Below are positions 1 through 10,800 of a DNA stretch of 64,000 nucleotides, in pieces. Source of the DNA: Symsagittifera roscoffensis (lineage: Eukaryota > Xenacoelomorpha > Acoela > Convolutidae); NCBI RefSeq assembly GCF_963678635.1, contig NC_087066.1, positions 10,010,723-10,074,722 on the forward strand, given 5' to 3'. The translations under genes and the position numbers were made by a program. How positions within the stretch are numbered: the stretch's first letter is position 1; every line of letters starts with the position of its first letter. A model generated the notes under the pieces. It searched no databases, was not told where the DNA came from, and saw nothing but the letters and a program-made list of their open reading frames with translations.

Positions 1-1585
1 CAAAATATTATTTTCGGAAAACAGTTTTTTTCATCTTAAAACTAGTTTAGCGACAAAAAAGAAAATTTAAAAACTTTTCCTCAGTATTGGATTTTTACTA
101 GTATGATAACCGTTTCTGCGGCAAAAAATAAATTTCTGATGACCAGAATATTCTCATTCAATTGAAAACCGATGTAAGCTCATTTAAACTTAACTAAAAA
201 CCCTTTTGGAAAAACTTTTGTGTATAATCTAAGTGGGAAAGTAATTATCATGCAATTTGAATAGCAAAGAATTGTATGATAAACTCTCTCCGTCGAAGTT
301 TTCCTTGTAATTGTATGACAAGTATTTTTGTTCCGATTATTGAAAATCACGAGGAAGTTTGTAAACGGTTTGGTTATAGTTTTTTTCTCCACCAAAATCA
401 GGTACCAAAAACGTCATTGGATTGCATTGTGTTATTTATCTCATTGAATCATTATCAATCGTTATTTGAAGACTTTAAAAATTGTAGATAATATATTTTC
501 TGTGTCGAGAAAGTTTGTTTGCAGTTTTTGATTTTTGGTCCAATTTTGAGCAAATAAAGCAAGCGAGCAGGCTATTTACAGATCGATAAGCATTAAAACG
601 TTATTTTTGCTAAGTTTTTGTTTCAAAACTTGCAACGCTTCTTTTGGAAAAGAAATTCAAATGAATGTCAGAAAAAAAACTTTTTAAAATCCGTGTCGAT
701 TGAGAGGCTGAGACAAAACTACGTCAACTCGCTCCCCCATTAAAAACCACATTTTCTCATAGAAAAATTAATAACAACTTTTAGAAAAAAATTACGCTTC
801 GAATCTTTTTTTTTCTAAATTCTTTTTGGATAAACAGATGAAGACGCTCCTTATATTGAATACTGAGACCGCATAATTTCTCGATTAAATGCCAGAAATT
901 GGGAGATTTGTAAGACCTACGGAGTTGTCATATCGTCATAAAAATAAATTTTTTCAGTTTCCAGATACAAAAACTGTCAGGGACAGCGGAAAGCTTATTA
1001 ATAATTAGCAATTAAACACAAATCATCAGGTCAAAATGGTATAAACTGCGCTTACTTTCGGCTCGAGCGGCAAAATGAGTTTTTTTAGCTATCCGAGCAT
1101 TTGGATATGTAAAACTGCACTCTGTCATAACCCATTTGCACTTTATGACATTACCCTAACTGAAATTTTTATATTGCATTAACTCTGTATTGAACCTGGT
1201 AGCATCTAAACATTCGTTCCAAGGAAGCAGTGGCGTTTACTGTAAATTTTTCTGGGAGAGAGAAGGGGGCGGTTATGGAAATTTTGTTGACCTTTTTTTC
1301 TGTTTTGGTCGATTTGTTGACAATCTCAGTTCTCCCAAAACGCTACAAAGCCCTTATTTTTTCCGAAAAAATCAGCGTGGCACGCGAATTTTTGAAACGA
1401 GTTCAGATATTAAAACATTTTTAACAACCCGAATTGAGGATCTGTCGTCAACCTCCTCTGCACAATTTTGTGGGAAGATACTTTATTTTAACTTTCTATA
1501 AAACTCTGTTGTCTCTTGAAAATACCGGCACTCAATATGAAAAACTATTTCTGTGGTTGAATTAGTATTTTGTTGAAAAACTCAC
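1..1585. other. Non-coding AT-rich left edge
   Basis: I see no supportable gene. Positions 239-281 hold an imperfect inverted repeat (TTATCATGCAATTTG ... ATTGTATGATAA), the same palindrome type as in the 23.65-24.29 kb array. A patch around 1228-1420 with a G-rich stretch followed by a poly-T run resembles, weakly, the start of the P repeat family seen at 22.03 kb. The overlapping open frames across 1190-1501 have low-complexity composition and no recognisable domain. Confidence 0.4.
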
Positions 1586-1748
1586 CCAAGCGTAGCCTTG
1601 ATTTGCATGCGGACTGAACTGGTTTAGTGATGAGTCGGAGATACTCGGCTTTGTTTTTGACATCCATGTGAATAATCTGATCAACCAGTTGTTTATCCTC
1701 CTTGCAAATCAGTTCTCGTAAAGAGTATGTAGATTTTGTTGGTTCGGT
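1586..1748 (-). CDS. Internal exon of a Methyltransf_22/METTL24-like gene (partial)
   Basis: This 163-nt minus-strand stretch is open in one frame from a splice acceptor (GTGCTTAG before position 1748) to a strong donor (G|GTGAGT after position 1586). It encodes 54 residues rich in charged amino acids and ends in a block containing AEYLRLITKPVQSACKSRLRLG split over its parts: a hydrophobic helix, then Pro-x-Gln, a Cys, and Arg-Leu-Gly. From family knowledge, Methyltransf_22/METTL24-like proteins carry a comparable 'xxYI-x-x-PQ-x-x-C...RLG' segment just before the methyltransferase fold. The exon starts in phase 0 and ends in phase 1. It lies on the same strand as, and downstream of, the membrane-anchor exon at 7682-7801, so I place both in one gene. 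The catalytic exons would lie beyond the left edge. The family call is from memory of the pattern and not from a search. Confidence 0.5.
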
Positions 1749-1841
1749 CTAAGCACAATCATTAAATATTTTTTTGTTTCAAAAACGTCTCTGGTAAAAA
1801 AAAGAATACAAAAGAATATTCCCGGGTCGAGATCCCAGACT

Positions 1842-1989
1842 CATGTCCAGACTGTGTGGGTCGCGCCGCATCCGGATTTATACCCAAATTGAATAGTCAC
1901 GCCCAGAGTTTCAGTATGGAAAATTTGGATAACGTTGCGACGTGGGTCAAGATGGTCTGGACACATCAAAATTTGAAAGTCTGGACATG
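1842..1989. repeat. Short element with 12-bp inverted repeats
   Basis: CATGTCCAGACT at 1842-1853 is matched exactly by its reverse complement at 1978-1989. The ~148-bp interior is noticeably richer in GC than its surroundings. A second partial match (TGGTCTGGACAC) lies just inside the right arm. This could be a small foldback or MITE-like element. I could not see a convincing target duplication. Confidence 0.4.
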
Positions 1990-3374
1990 GGTAGCAAAAA
2001 TTGCAAAAAATTGATTTACCGCTTTTGCCAGATTTACCGTTTTTTGTTTTTCATCATCTGTCAGTCCAGTCACAGGATCAGGGCTGAGTAGACTTTGCCT
2101 TCCGAAGCTTTCTGTCTAAACAAATCAAGGTTAATTGCCGTACAAGTAAAACAGAACATAATGAGTTTAAGTCCGGGGTGGCTTTCATAGAATATTTTCG
2201 GACAAGGTACACCTTCTGTTTTCGTGCAACTTTTTAGTCTATAACCAGTCCTAATCTTACTCTTATATATCCTAGTCTCAATGGATCTAGCGTATACTGG
2301 TTTTATAGCGAGGCTTAGAATCAAGAACCGTTCTGAGGAGGAGCAACTGTTTGCTAAGTTAAATTTATTCTGTTCTGGTTGAAATTATAAATAGTTTCAG
2401 CCGTAAGATTATTGTATCTTTTAGTCATGGATCTTATTTGGTTAGTTCTAAGTATTTTACAGAGATAGTTATCATAAAATAGAATATGTTAAAAACTTGT
2501 TTTGAACTGGTTACAATAAATAAGAGAGAACTTTTCTGGAAAGTTTTCAAGATTGTGCCAAAGTGATAAGAACTTCCAGCTTTGATTAATAGCGTCATGC
2601 ACCAAGGTGTCATCAATACAAATTTTACTCAATAGGGATATCATTTTGCTCTTAAACTGAATAATTTACTGTTGTTTTAACAATCTTAAAAGTACAAATT
2701 TTACTCATAATTCCTTCGTTTCGAACAGAAAGAGCTGCTAGAAAACGGCAACTACAGATAGATTCGATTTGAGTTTAATACGAGCCTTTTGAAATCAAAT
2801 AGAATACTTAAAAACAAAACCCGGATCAAATCAGGTACCGAGATTTTGCTACTTTTCGGGTTTTTGCAAATATGCAGATGAACTATGATGTCTGCAGCAA
2901 ACAATTGTACAACAAAACAATATCGTGAGCAAACAATGTGTTTTTTTCGATGTTTGTTTTGCGTTTACCGCGTGCTTTGTTTAAACTCAACCAGTTGGAA
3001 TCATTCCAATGTCATCTTCATTGAAACTGAAATTATCTAAAGCTTTGATGCTACTGGTTCAAAATACAACAAAATTCCCTCCTCCGCTTAGGATTTGATA
3101 GTTATACGCTTTTTAAGTGGTCGAATATGGCAATAACACATAGCTTGATTTGAAGTTTTTTAGCTCCAAGTTTCTTACCTTGAAATATTCAAGGAAAATC
3201 AGTGATTTTCGATGCAACACTGAATACACGATGCGTTTTATACAGTACTGAATTTGCTTGGAAATTTTATCGTTTTGTGCGGTAACGTTACTCACGCTCG
3301 GCTATCTAACTGGGATTATCATGTCAATTAGTTTCAACATTCTTTTCGCAAAGCTAAACGTTAAAATCTAATTT

Positions 3375-3860
3375 TTCCGAAAGTAACGGAAAAAATATGT
3401 GCTCGGGGTGGTTTTGTTTTCAAACAAACTCGACTTTTTAACTAGCCTTTTTTGACAAAACTTTTTCTTATCATTCAAAAGTTATTGTTGTCTTGAGCTT
3501 AAATTTGAAAAAATATTTCACCTGTGATCATTTTTTGTGAAGTTATGGGGGTTTAAAGATTGCCATTTTGGCCAATTTTGGACAATTAACGCGCGATATA
3601 TTTCGCGCTATTAACGCATTAGCGCAGAGTTAATCCGTCTTAGAAATCGTTCCATATTGGTTGAAGGAAGCTTGTTTGCTATAATTGAATTTGTTACTAG
3701 GAGCAAAATCTATCACTTTGTTCTTTATATGGCGTATGGCGGGATGATTTTCGCAAAAATCTCAAATGAAGAAAATTTTTTAAATTTATTTTTTCATGTT
3801 ATTACGGCTCCAAGGCAGTCAGAACTTTCAAGGCCTCGCCCTAATAAGAGCACTCTTTGT
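3375..3860 (+). repeat. R1 repeat, diverged copy
   Basis: This copy aligns by eye with the better-preserved R1 copy at 26198-26722. It has the CCGAAAGTAACGG start, the GCTCGGGGTGG motif, 'gactttttaactagcc', the CG-rich 'gcgcgatatatttcgcgc' block, and the terminal 'ggcagtc-gaac...gccct-ataa-agagcactctt'. The 5' hairpin is eroded. Confidence 0.6.
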
Positions 3861-4034
3861 GTGTATTGTTCCACCATTCAATTTTTACGAAACGTTTTCG
3901 CGGTCAATGGAGCGTGCATCTACTCGCTTGAAAGCCGCTGACGAACAGAACACTGACAACCCATCCTATCCGAAATAAGGGGCTCCTATCGAAGTTGAGC
4001 TCTTTTCTAGAAGGATTCCAAAGCGTTTTATGGC

Positions 4035-4367
4035 ATGGTAGGAGTCCTCCTCAAAGGTTATCTTAGTTTCCTCGTTATTGTAGGGTTTGGATTTATCGGG
4101 GCCAACTGCGGCTATTTGTCCGATAATGACGAAAAACTTAGGCTGTCGAAGCCAATGCGATCTTTTTCTGACAAAAGCACGGAACGGAAACGAAAAGTCT
4201 ATGTCTTGAGCGGAAACCATGAGTGCCTAAAAGCGGTATCGCAAAAAAGTATGGAATTTGATTATTTTTACCAAAAAAATCGAAAAAAACTTTTTGTTGA
4301 TCACTCATTTAGGACAAACCGATGCTGGTTGATACTTTTATCTAATTGTGAATTGTGGGAAGTATAA
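4035..4367 (+). CDS. Small ORF with signal-peptide-like start (uncertain)
   Basis: A 110-codon open frame begins with a hydrophobic segment of about 20 residues ending at a small-residue stretch (GANCG). A charged region with a KRKRK-like basic cluster follows. That layout is what a small secreted peptide or its first exon would look like. However, the opposite strand is also open over 3966-4220, and the region is locally higher in GC, which lengthens chance frames. No domain is recognisable, and no splice sites decide between strands. I list it because it is the most gene-like frame between the R1 copy and the repeat at 4.37 kb, but it may well be chance. Confidence 0.18.
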   Translation: MVGVLLKGYLSFLVIVGFGFIGANCGYLSDNDEKLRLSKPMRSFSDKSTERKRKVYVLSGNHECLKAVSQKSMEFDYFYQKNRKKLFVDHSFRTNRCWLILLSNCELWEV

Positions 4368-4850
4368 TTGAAGTGCTTACAGGTTGTTAGAATGATCATG
4401 TGATTGCAAAGCACTGGTGGCCTACATTACGAGGCCAACTGTGCATTTTGTGCATTGTAAGCGGATTCCGCAACACGGACGCGTCCTTTGTTCTTCTTTC
4501 GTTCTTTCATTTTCTTTGATCGTTCCAACAAAATTTTAACCTGTTTAAAGACTTGTCTCTGGAATCCAGGCTCATGCAGACACCAAAATGTGCGCCTCTC
4601 CAATGCACAGTTTGGCCACGTAATGTACTGGCACTGGTCATGAAAAAAATAGACAGGGAAGCATGTGAAAATGAATGCTGTTGCTGTCTTAACTCATGAT
4701 AGAATTCTAGGAATGCTTTTGATATCTTAATTCATGATAAAATTCTGATAGCCAGAATGACAAATGAGGCAAATTGAGCAGAAGCAGCGTAAATTGAGGT
4801 GTTTTATTGGCTTATTTGAGTTTGGAATAGAAAAAACACATCCAGTTTTT
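4368..4850 (+). repeat. Dispersed repeat, inverted partner of 14965-15183
   Basis: Once the MITE at 4425-4625 is removed, this stretch matches the reverse complement of 14965-15183 through most of its length. Shared landmarks are the 'attgaagtgcttacaggttgttagaatgatcatg' block (given in parts), 'ggtggccta', 'catgaaaa...cagggaagcatgtgaaaatgaatgc', and 'caaatgaggcaaattgagc'. The two copies are about 10 kb apart in opposite orientation. Confidence 0.6.
4425..4625. mobile_element. 201-bp MITE with TA target duplication
   Basis: The ends are an imperfect inverted repeat of about 24 bp: CATTACGAGGCCAACTGTGC on the left against CATTACGTGGCCAAACTGTG read inward from the right. The dinucleotide TA flanks both ends (4423-4424 and 4626-4627). 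The reverse complement of the paralogous site at 15.12-15.15 kb reads 'ggtggcctacaggcactg', with a single TA and no insert. That directly shows insertion with TA duplication, as in Tc1/mariner-type elements. There is no coding capacity, so it would be non-autonomous. Confidence 0.7.
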
Positions 4851-6474
4851 AAGGACATAAAAAACAGCAGCGTTACATCATCAGTTGAGATGACAAGATT
4901 GGTGGAAATCTGCTTGAATGTTCGCGATGTTTAACAGATGTTAACCACTGTTCAGTTAAAACGTCCAACCCGGGTTGAATTTGAATTGCAATTCAGAAAT
5001 GTATCCTTTTTATTGCTTTAAATTGACATGTTTCAGGGATGTACCAGCACAAACACATGTAGATATACTCTGTTTTAACTTTTACCCTTAATTATTAAAA
5101 AATATTGTTGTGACATCGATGAATCGATGAAGCATCGATGTGACATCTATTTTTTAAAAAGCTTAGAGACATTGATGTGACATCGCTGAAAGTTCTATGT
5201 AACATAAATGTTTGTCTATTTGAATTGTTTTTGAAAACAAAAACTTGACAATAAATTCACTTTTTACGAAAATTTGATTTGTTTTTAAAGTTTTTTTTTA
5301 TGTGGCGTTACAAACAAAAAAAATCGATTAAAAAGCCTATAAAAACTGCTAGAAACCACGTAGATGCGTGTTTTTTTTGCAAAAAAAGAAATGCAGGTTT
5401 ACAGGGTTAGCCTTGGGAGTAACAGGGCTGAGCAATTGATTTTGTATAGAAATGGTTAGTTTCGCTTAAAAACTGCAAATGTTTTTTTTTGGTCAAAACT
5501 TGTATTTACCCGCTCACAGCTTAAAACAACCTATAAACGCATTTTTTGCAAAAAAAAAACTAATAAGGAATTGTGGTAGTTGATAGTTATTAGGCTTGAG
5601 CAACTAAATGTGCCTGGAAACACGGCAATTTTTGGTTTAAAAATGGAAAAAATTTGTAATTTTAAAATAATATGATGCGTTCCTCACAGCTACAAGTCCG
5701 CTGAAAGTTTTTTTAAATCAATTTTGCTGGACTTAGAATGTTCTTGGGATTTTCAACCAAAAAAGGCTTTTCTTTCAGAAAAATTACATCCATGTTTCAG
5801 CCATGATTATTGTGGAATACATCAAAATATTTTTTTTTCATGTTTTATGTATGAATCATAGAACTGACATTAACGTGTCAGTCATTATTCAACGACGAAA
5901 CATCATTGTAATTTGCATCCAGGTTTCATAGATGAAACATGATTGAACAACGTTAGGTTTACCTAGGTAAGCATTTTTTCACCTCAAACGTTCATTTCCT
6001 AGATCATCTCAACTGGTTGTTCTCTGAAAACTTACATTCCAGAGTAAAAGTAATGTTTTATGAAGTTTAATTTTCTAAAAAAACTTTCTTGAAACTCGTA
6101 GTACAAAATATGAATTTTAGATCTTGTTTGAAACTCCTCTAAGAGTTACTTCGCCAAGAACTTGGAGTAAGTCGGTTGACTCCAACAACAGTCGTGGAAA
6201 AAACTTGAAGCTAAAAATTTTCAACTCAACCCACATGTTATCTTCATACCTGGTCATTTAAAAAGTATAGAGCGATCAAGGTCTTGAACGGTGAAGCGAA
6301 TTCGGTTACATTTGGAACGAGTAGCATCTAAGCTTAAATTAGTTTCATTTTTACCAAAGATGACCATTTAAAAAAGGCAACAGTGTGAATTTAAACAAAA
6401 CACGTGTTAAACGCAAAAGCGATAAGTCCATTAAAAATATAACCCAGTGCACTACAGCATTAACCCAACCAGTG
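4851..6474. other. No gene seen
   Basis: AT-rich sequence. Around 5115-5150 there is a cluster of ATCGATG repeats. Homopolymer A and T runs are frequent. I found no open frame with domain character. Confidence 0.4.
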
Positions 6475-7061
6475 CAATCTTGCGATCGCCTCGTCCATAG
6501 CGTTAAATGGGTTCTCGATGATATACTAGTCAGTAGTCGGGTAACTGAAGATGTGTCAGGAACAATACAATGCTTGTTTGAGCAGGCCTTGAATGCAAGA
6601 CCAACCACTCCGTTAATTACCGACTTGCGCGATTTAGAAGCGTTAACTTACAATCACATTTTTTTATTTTGCAGTTTTTCTTTTGTTTTACGCGCAACTT
6701 TTCCTTCGCCCTCTCCTGGGGAATACTTCGATCATAAGAAAGTGTGCATACGAGCGCAGTCATAGGCAAACGCTATATGGTCTCGTTGGCTAAGAGAATA
6801 TGTCCCTTTAGTTAACAAATTGGCAAAGTGAAACACCAAATCCGACGTTATTCACAAAATGGGTGATCTCGTAGGGGTGATTGAATCCGGTAGCCCGCGA
6901 GGTTGTTACCCTCTCGGTCGCATCATTAAACTCAACTACGGCAAAAACGGATGCGCACGTTCCGCCCTCAAACAGCTACGAGCGCACTTATTCGGCCGAC
7001 CGTTAAGCTCACCCCAGTTCTTCCGTCTTTGGATGTGGAGGCTGTTCATGTTCTAGCTTGA
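6475..7061 (+). pseudogene. BEL/Pao-type retrotransposon Pol, integrase C-terminal fragment
   Basis: One reading frame runs from about 6475 to 7005. In order it shows a DRLVHSVK block, LNARPTTPLITD followed by LEALTYNH (the classic 'LN-x-RP-x-TP ... LTPNHFL' end of BEL/Pao and related integrases), a W-x-RWLREY segment at about 6778-6800, and a GDLV...SPRGCYPLGRI block at 6859-6925. The last matches the DUF5641-type C-terminal domain typical of BEL/Pao Pol. The frame is broken by TAG at 6763-6765, by TGA at 6829-6831 (where the family has Trp), and by a frameshift near 7006. After the frameshift a KLTPVLP tail runs to a TGA at 7059-7061. The upstream protease, RT, RNase H and integrase core are absent, and no LTRs are evident. 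It lies, in the opposite orientation, in the presumed intron between host exons at 7477 and 1748. Confidence 0.8.
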
Positions 7062-7476
7062 AAGTGTAAAGGACAGACAAGCGCATAAGATCAGTTGGGC
7101 TAATTTTCGGCTAATTCAGTGCGCTAATTTTGATTACACTGAATTAACGGTTTTAATTGTTTTTTATCATGGAACTCCAGAAATATTACGTTGTGATGGA
7201 ACTCCGGGTAGGTTATGGTGCCGGAAGGTTACGTTGTGATCAGTAGCTTTCATAAATAATACCTCTGACTACAGTAGAAACTTATATAAGGCTAACAAGT
7301 CGCTGCACTAGAAAAACCTATATGGAGTTAGAACTTTTTTTGAGTGGACGGACTTGCGGATTTAAAAAAAAAACGGATAAGTTTAATTTTTAAGATGGAT
7401 ATGGAACAGTAAAAAGACCCTATTATACCAAAACTTATGCACTGTTTTTTTAGAGCGCTACCTCATTGAATTTTCA

Positions 7477-7620
7477 AAATATGTGCTTCAAAAATGTCTG
7501 CCAAGGTTGGTCTGCCGAGAATAGATGGTGAAACATTGGCACTGAAGGGAAGGGTCGTTTGGGTCCTGTGTTCTCGAACCCCTTTGGAGAAGAAGGGTCA
7601 TTCTTATGCCCCACATTTTG
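7477..7620 (-). CDS. Candidate second exon of the Methyltransf_22/METTL24-like gene
   Basis: Reading continues in phase 0 from the donor of exon 7682-7801 across a 61-nt interval (GTGAGC ... TGTAAG). It is then open for 48 codons to a TGA at 7474-7476. The peptide is polar at first (PSSPKGFENTGPKRPFPS), then has a hydrophobic and aromatic stretch (MFHHLFSADQPWQTFL). That fits a luminal stem plus the beginning of a family domain. I see no good donor before the stop, so the 3' boundary is unknown. The acceptor is purine-rich, so the exon is only a candidate. Confidence 0.3.
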
Positions 7621-7681
7621 CTTACATTTTATGGATGTCGTCATAACTATTCGTACTGTTACTAAATGGGACGAAGCTCAC

Positions 7682-7801
7682 CTGCTTTGTTGTCATCGAT
7701 TGTTTGTATGATATATGTACGATCAAGGATAACACCAAGCAGGACAGCAAGACACCCAGAATAAGACGGGTCTGAGGATTCAATGGCATTACGAGGGGCT
7801 A
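7682..7801 (-). CDS. First coding exon with membrane anchor, Methyltransf_22/METTL24-like gene
   Basis: The exon is delimited by a textbook acceptor TGTTTTCAG (immediately before 7801) and the donor CAG|GTGAGC (after 7682). The ATG at 7789 opens a frame of exactly 36 codons that ends in phase at the donor. The peptide has a short polar N-terminus (MPLNPQTR), a ~20-residue hydrophobic helix (LILGVLLSCLVLSLIVHISY) and a polar tail. This is a type II signal anchor of the sort found on Golgi or ER-resident transferases. An acceptor directly before the start codon implies a 5' UTR intron or trans-splicing. The exon itself is well supported. The family name rests on its linkage to the downstream exon at 1586-1748. 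Confidence 0.55.
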
Positions 7802-10800
7802 CTGAAAACACAATATCAATCATTAAAGAGAAATTTGTCGCTTCGCACGCGTTGTTTTAAGTTCTTTTCTGCTAAACCATTGATAAAAACAAAAAATAAA
7901 AATAGAATTTAGCCAAAGCAAAGAACTCAGTCATATGAAAAAAAAATCGACGATAGCAAAAAAAATCAAAGTGCAAACAAAACACTCAACTTTCATTCAT
8001 TTGCACTTAAGAAGCTTGGTCCAAGTTGACACAACACATGTTTTCACTTATTTGCAGTTGTACACCATGCAGATTTTCATTGCATTATGACAACGCTAAG
8101 ATAGTTTTTTTCTAACTTCAAATATTTTCAACTGTTTGTGTTTTAACTTGCGATTAAAATACATAATCTGCAAGAAAAAGTATGAATGTTATCCCACAAC
8201 TGAAATTTCATGGGTAAAAAAGAAGAGATTTTTGTTGGCTAAAATTTTGTCTGGAGATAATTGATTATCGTGGCAAATTTAGACCATTTCATCAATCGAT
8301 TATTTTTGAAAAACAGAAATCTATTGTATAGTCAATTGGAAATTGAAATTCACTATTGCTCCAAGTTTCGAGGAAAGTGACCAAATATTTTTGCTCGAGG
8401 TGAAGTTTTTCTCCAGACCTATTTCGACTTTTTAAACAGCCACTTTTGACAATTTTTTATGTCATCTGAAAGGTTCTGATGCCAGTTTTCAGCTCGAATT
8501 TAGAAAGGCTTTTTACCATTTTTTGTAAAGTTGTGTGTTTTAAAATTGCAAATTAGATCGATTTGAGATAGTTAACGCACGGTGTATTTGGTGCAATTAA
8601 CTCATAAGCAGCAAAATTGAAGCAGCAAAGTTGAACTGAAGCAAGCAGTTTGCTCTTTCTAACTCCAATTCTAACTCCATTTCTAACTGGGGTACCAAAC
8701 TCAACTAATTCACTTCATATTTTACATAGCGCATTGGGAGTTAAAATGAGTAAAGAACGAAAAAATCAAAGTTTTGCTTATTTTTGGTTATTCTACCGAT
8801 TTATTGAAAAATATGATGGGGGGAGTGGTAGTGGGCGATGACAAAAACTGACAGTAAAAAAAATGTAACACTGCCGAATTGAAAAAGTAGAGAAATTTAA
8901 TTGTATAAAACCTTAAGTGAGAAATTTAAATTTGTGAAACGTAATCCGTAGCAACTGCACTAAACAGGAAGTGAGATAACTTGTAAAATTTGAGAAATTC
9001 GCCAATTATCTCTCAAAAAATCCATTATAACCCAAATAATTAATTTCTGATATCTGAGCAGTCTTGTTCTACCGAATCTCGATCGAGCCGGTAAGCTTTA
9101 CCCCAGTGTTCTCGGAATGCAAGTTTTGCATGAACTCTTTTTAAAACAAATATAAGTTGCTTTGTTTCAAAGTTTGCATAATTACTGAGATACTTTAGCA
9201 ATTTTTTGGTATTCTAATACAAATTATTTTCTATTTTTCTGTAGTTTTCGATTTGTTAAGGGCTTTATAATGTTTCTGCTTGTTTCTAGCAATTATCCAA
9301 CTCATTTTTAGAATGGATATTGCTGAATTGAAATGCCGCGACCAAAATTTAAAAAAATAGTACGAATAAACGTACTAAAAAAAATAGTACGAAAAATATT
9401 CATTGTTCCGAAAGGTATATATGTCATCTTGAAAATTTTTCAAAATACCCGGGTTGATCAAAAATGCTGGTCATACACTTTTGATTCAAAATAATAATCA
9501 CAGGAAAATGGATGAAAGGTCTATGATAAGTGACTTTTCATATGCGGAAACTGTATGACTAGCATTTTTCCAAAAACCAAAAAATTTGGTTTTTTAAAAT
9601 TCAATTTCTCAAAACTTTTGGGAAACACAAAGGACCAAAACTATGAAGAACTCAAAATTTGAGTCACCCTAGATATGACAGTGTTGCGTTTACAATGCAT
9701 TGGAAACGACCTGAATTGTCTGAGAGTTGTTTTACACAAAAATTGTACTGAAAGTTTCAAACTTTTAAATTTTTTCCAACAGTTTTCACAGACGATCGTT
9801 TTTAAACTTTGAATTTTTAATTATTCAGACATTGATAAAGGCATAAATAAACATACCATACAAAAGAAATAGAAGTTTTGCGCTTTTTCAAAAAAAAGTT
9901 ATCCAGAGAAATGGAAAAAAATCCAATTTTTGTGTATCCAGGACTAGGTTATGCAAACAAAAAAAATAAGTTTTGCAGGCAATTTTTTTTTGAAATTGTT
10001 TGTTTAAGTACAAAAGTCGTTTTGCGGTTGAATAAAAATAAAAAGATTTTTGGGCAAATTCAAAATTACCTATGGAAAATGTATGATTAGCGTTTTTTTG
10101 ACAAAAAAGTTTTTCTTTTTTATTTAGTACGACACAAGAAAAAAAGTTCTTTAAAAATTCGATGAAACCATTTTAGCAAAAATTATGAAATTTGTATTAC
10201 TAGTAATTTTTCAAAGAGTGCCCATGAAAAAAAGTTCTTTTAAAAACAAGAAAAAAAGTTCTTTAAAAATTCGATGAAACCATTTACGCAAAAGACTGCA
10301 CATGCTGAAATGTTCTTGCAAAATTTGCATATCGATTAGAATTGTAAAGTTTGCTTTCCTTTGCAAGAATCTTGCAAAGTTTGCCTTTTAAGTACAAGGG
10401 GGTATATATGCTATGGGTGTTTTTCCATCGATCAAAATGACAAGTTTTTGTCAAAAACTATGAGCCGAAAAAATATCCCTGAGATACCTGAGATCAAATG
10501 TAAATCGAGACTTAAGCGGCAATTCTTTTAATTGCACTGTGGGGAAAAATTGCCAAAACTGTAAAATTCTGAGTAAAAAAATGCAGATATCCTCAATCTC
10601 TTATCTAAATCTTATGACGTTTGATGCTGCCAATAGGAATTATAAATAGAGTACTTTAAATTGGGAAAAAATTGAAATAGAAATTATGACTGATCATCAA
10701 AAAAGAAAGCATTTCAGCTCAAAGAGTACAATAATGGTCACCCTGGGTTGATCATAAGTACATTATGCTATGCCAACCCGGTCCCAATTTTCGCCTGCTA

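Noticed and set aside
2070-2324. 84-codon minus-strand frame between host exons
   Set aside because: It has no splice sites in the right phase, no family resemblance, and a Cys/Lys-rich composition without pattern. It could not be supported as an exon.
9075-9125. Short match to the BEL Pol tail (GTAAGCTTTACCCCAGT compared with 7005-7025)
   Set aside because: Only ~25 bases, and the reading frame around it is closed. Chance or a tiny remnant cannot be told apart.
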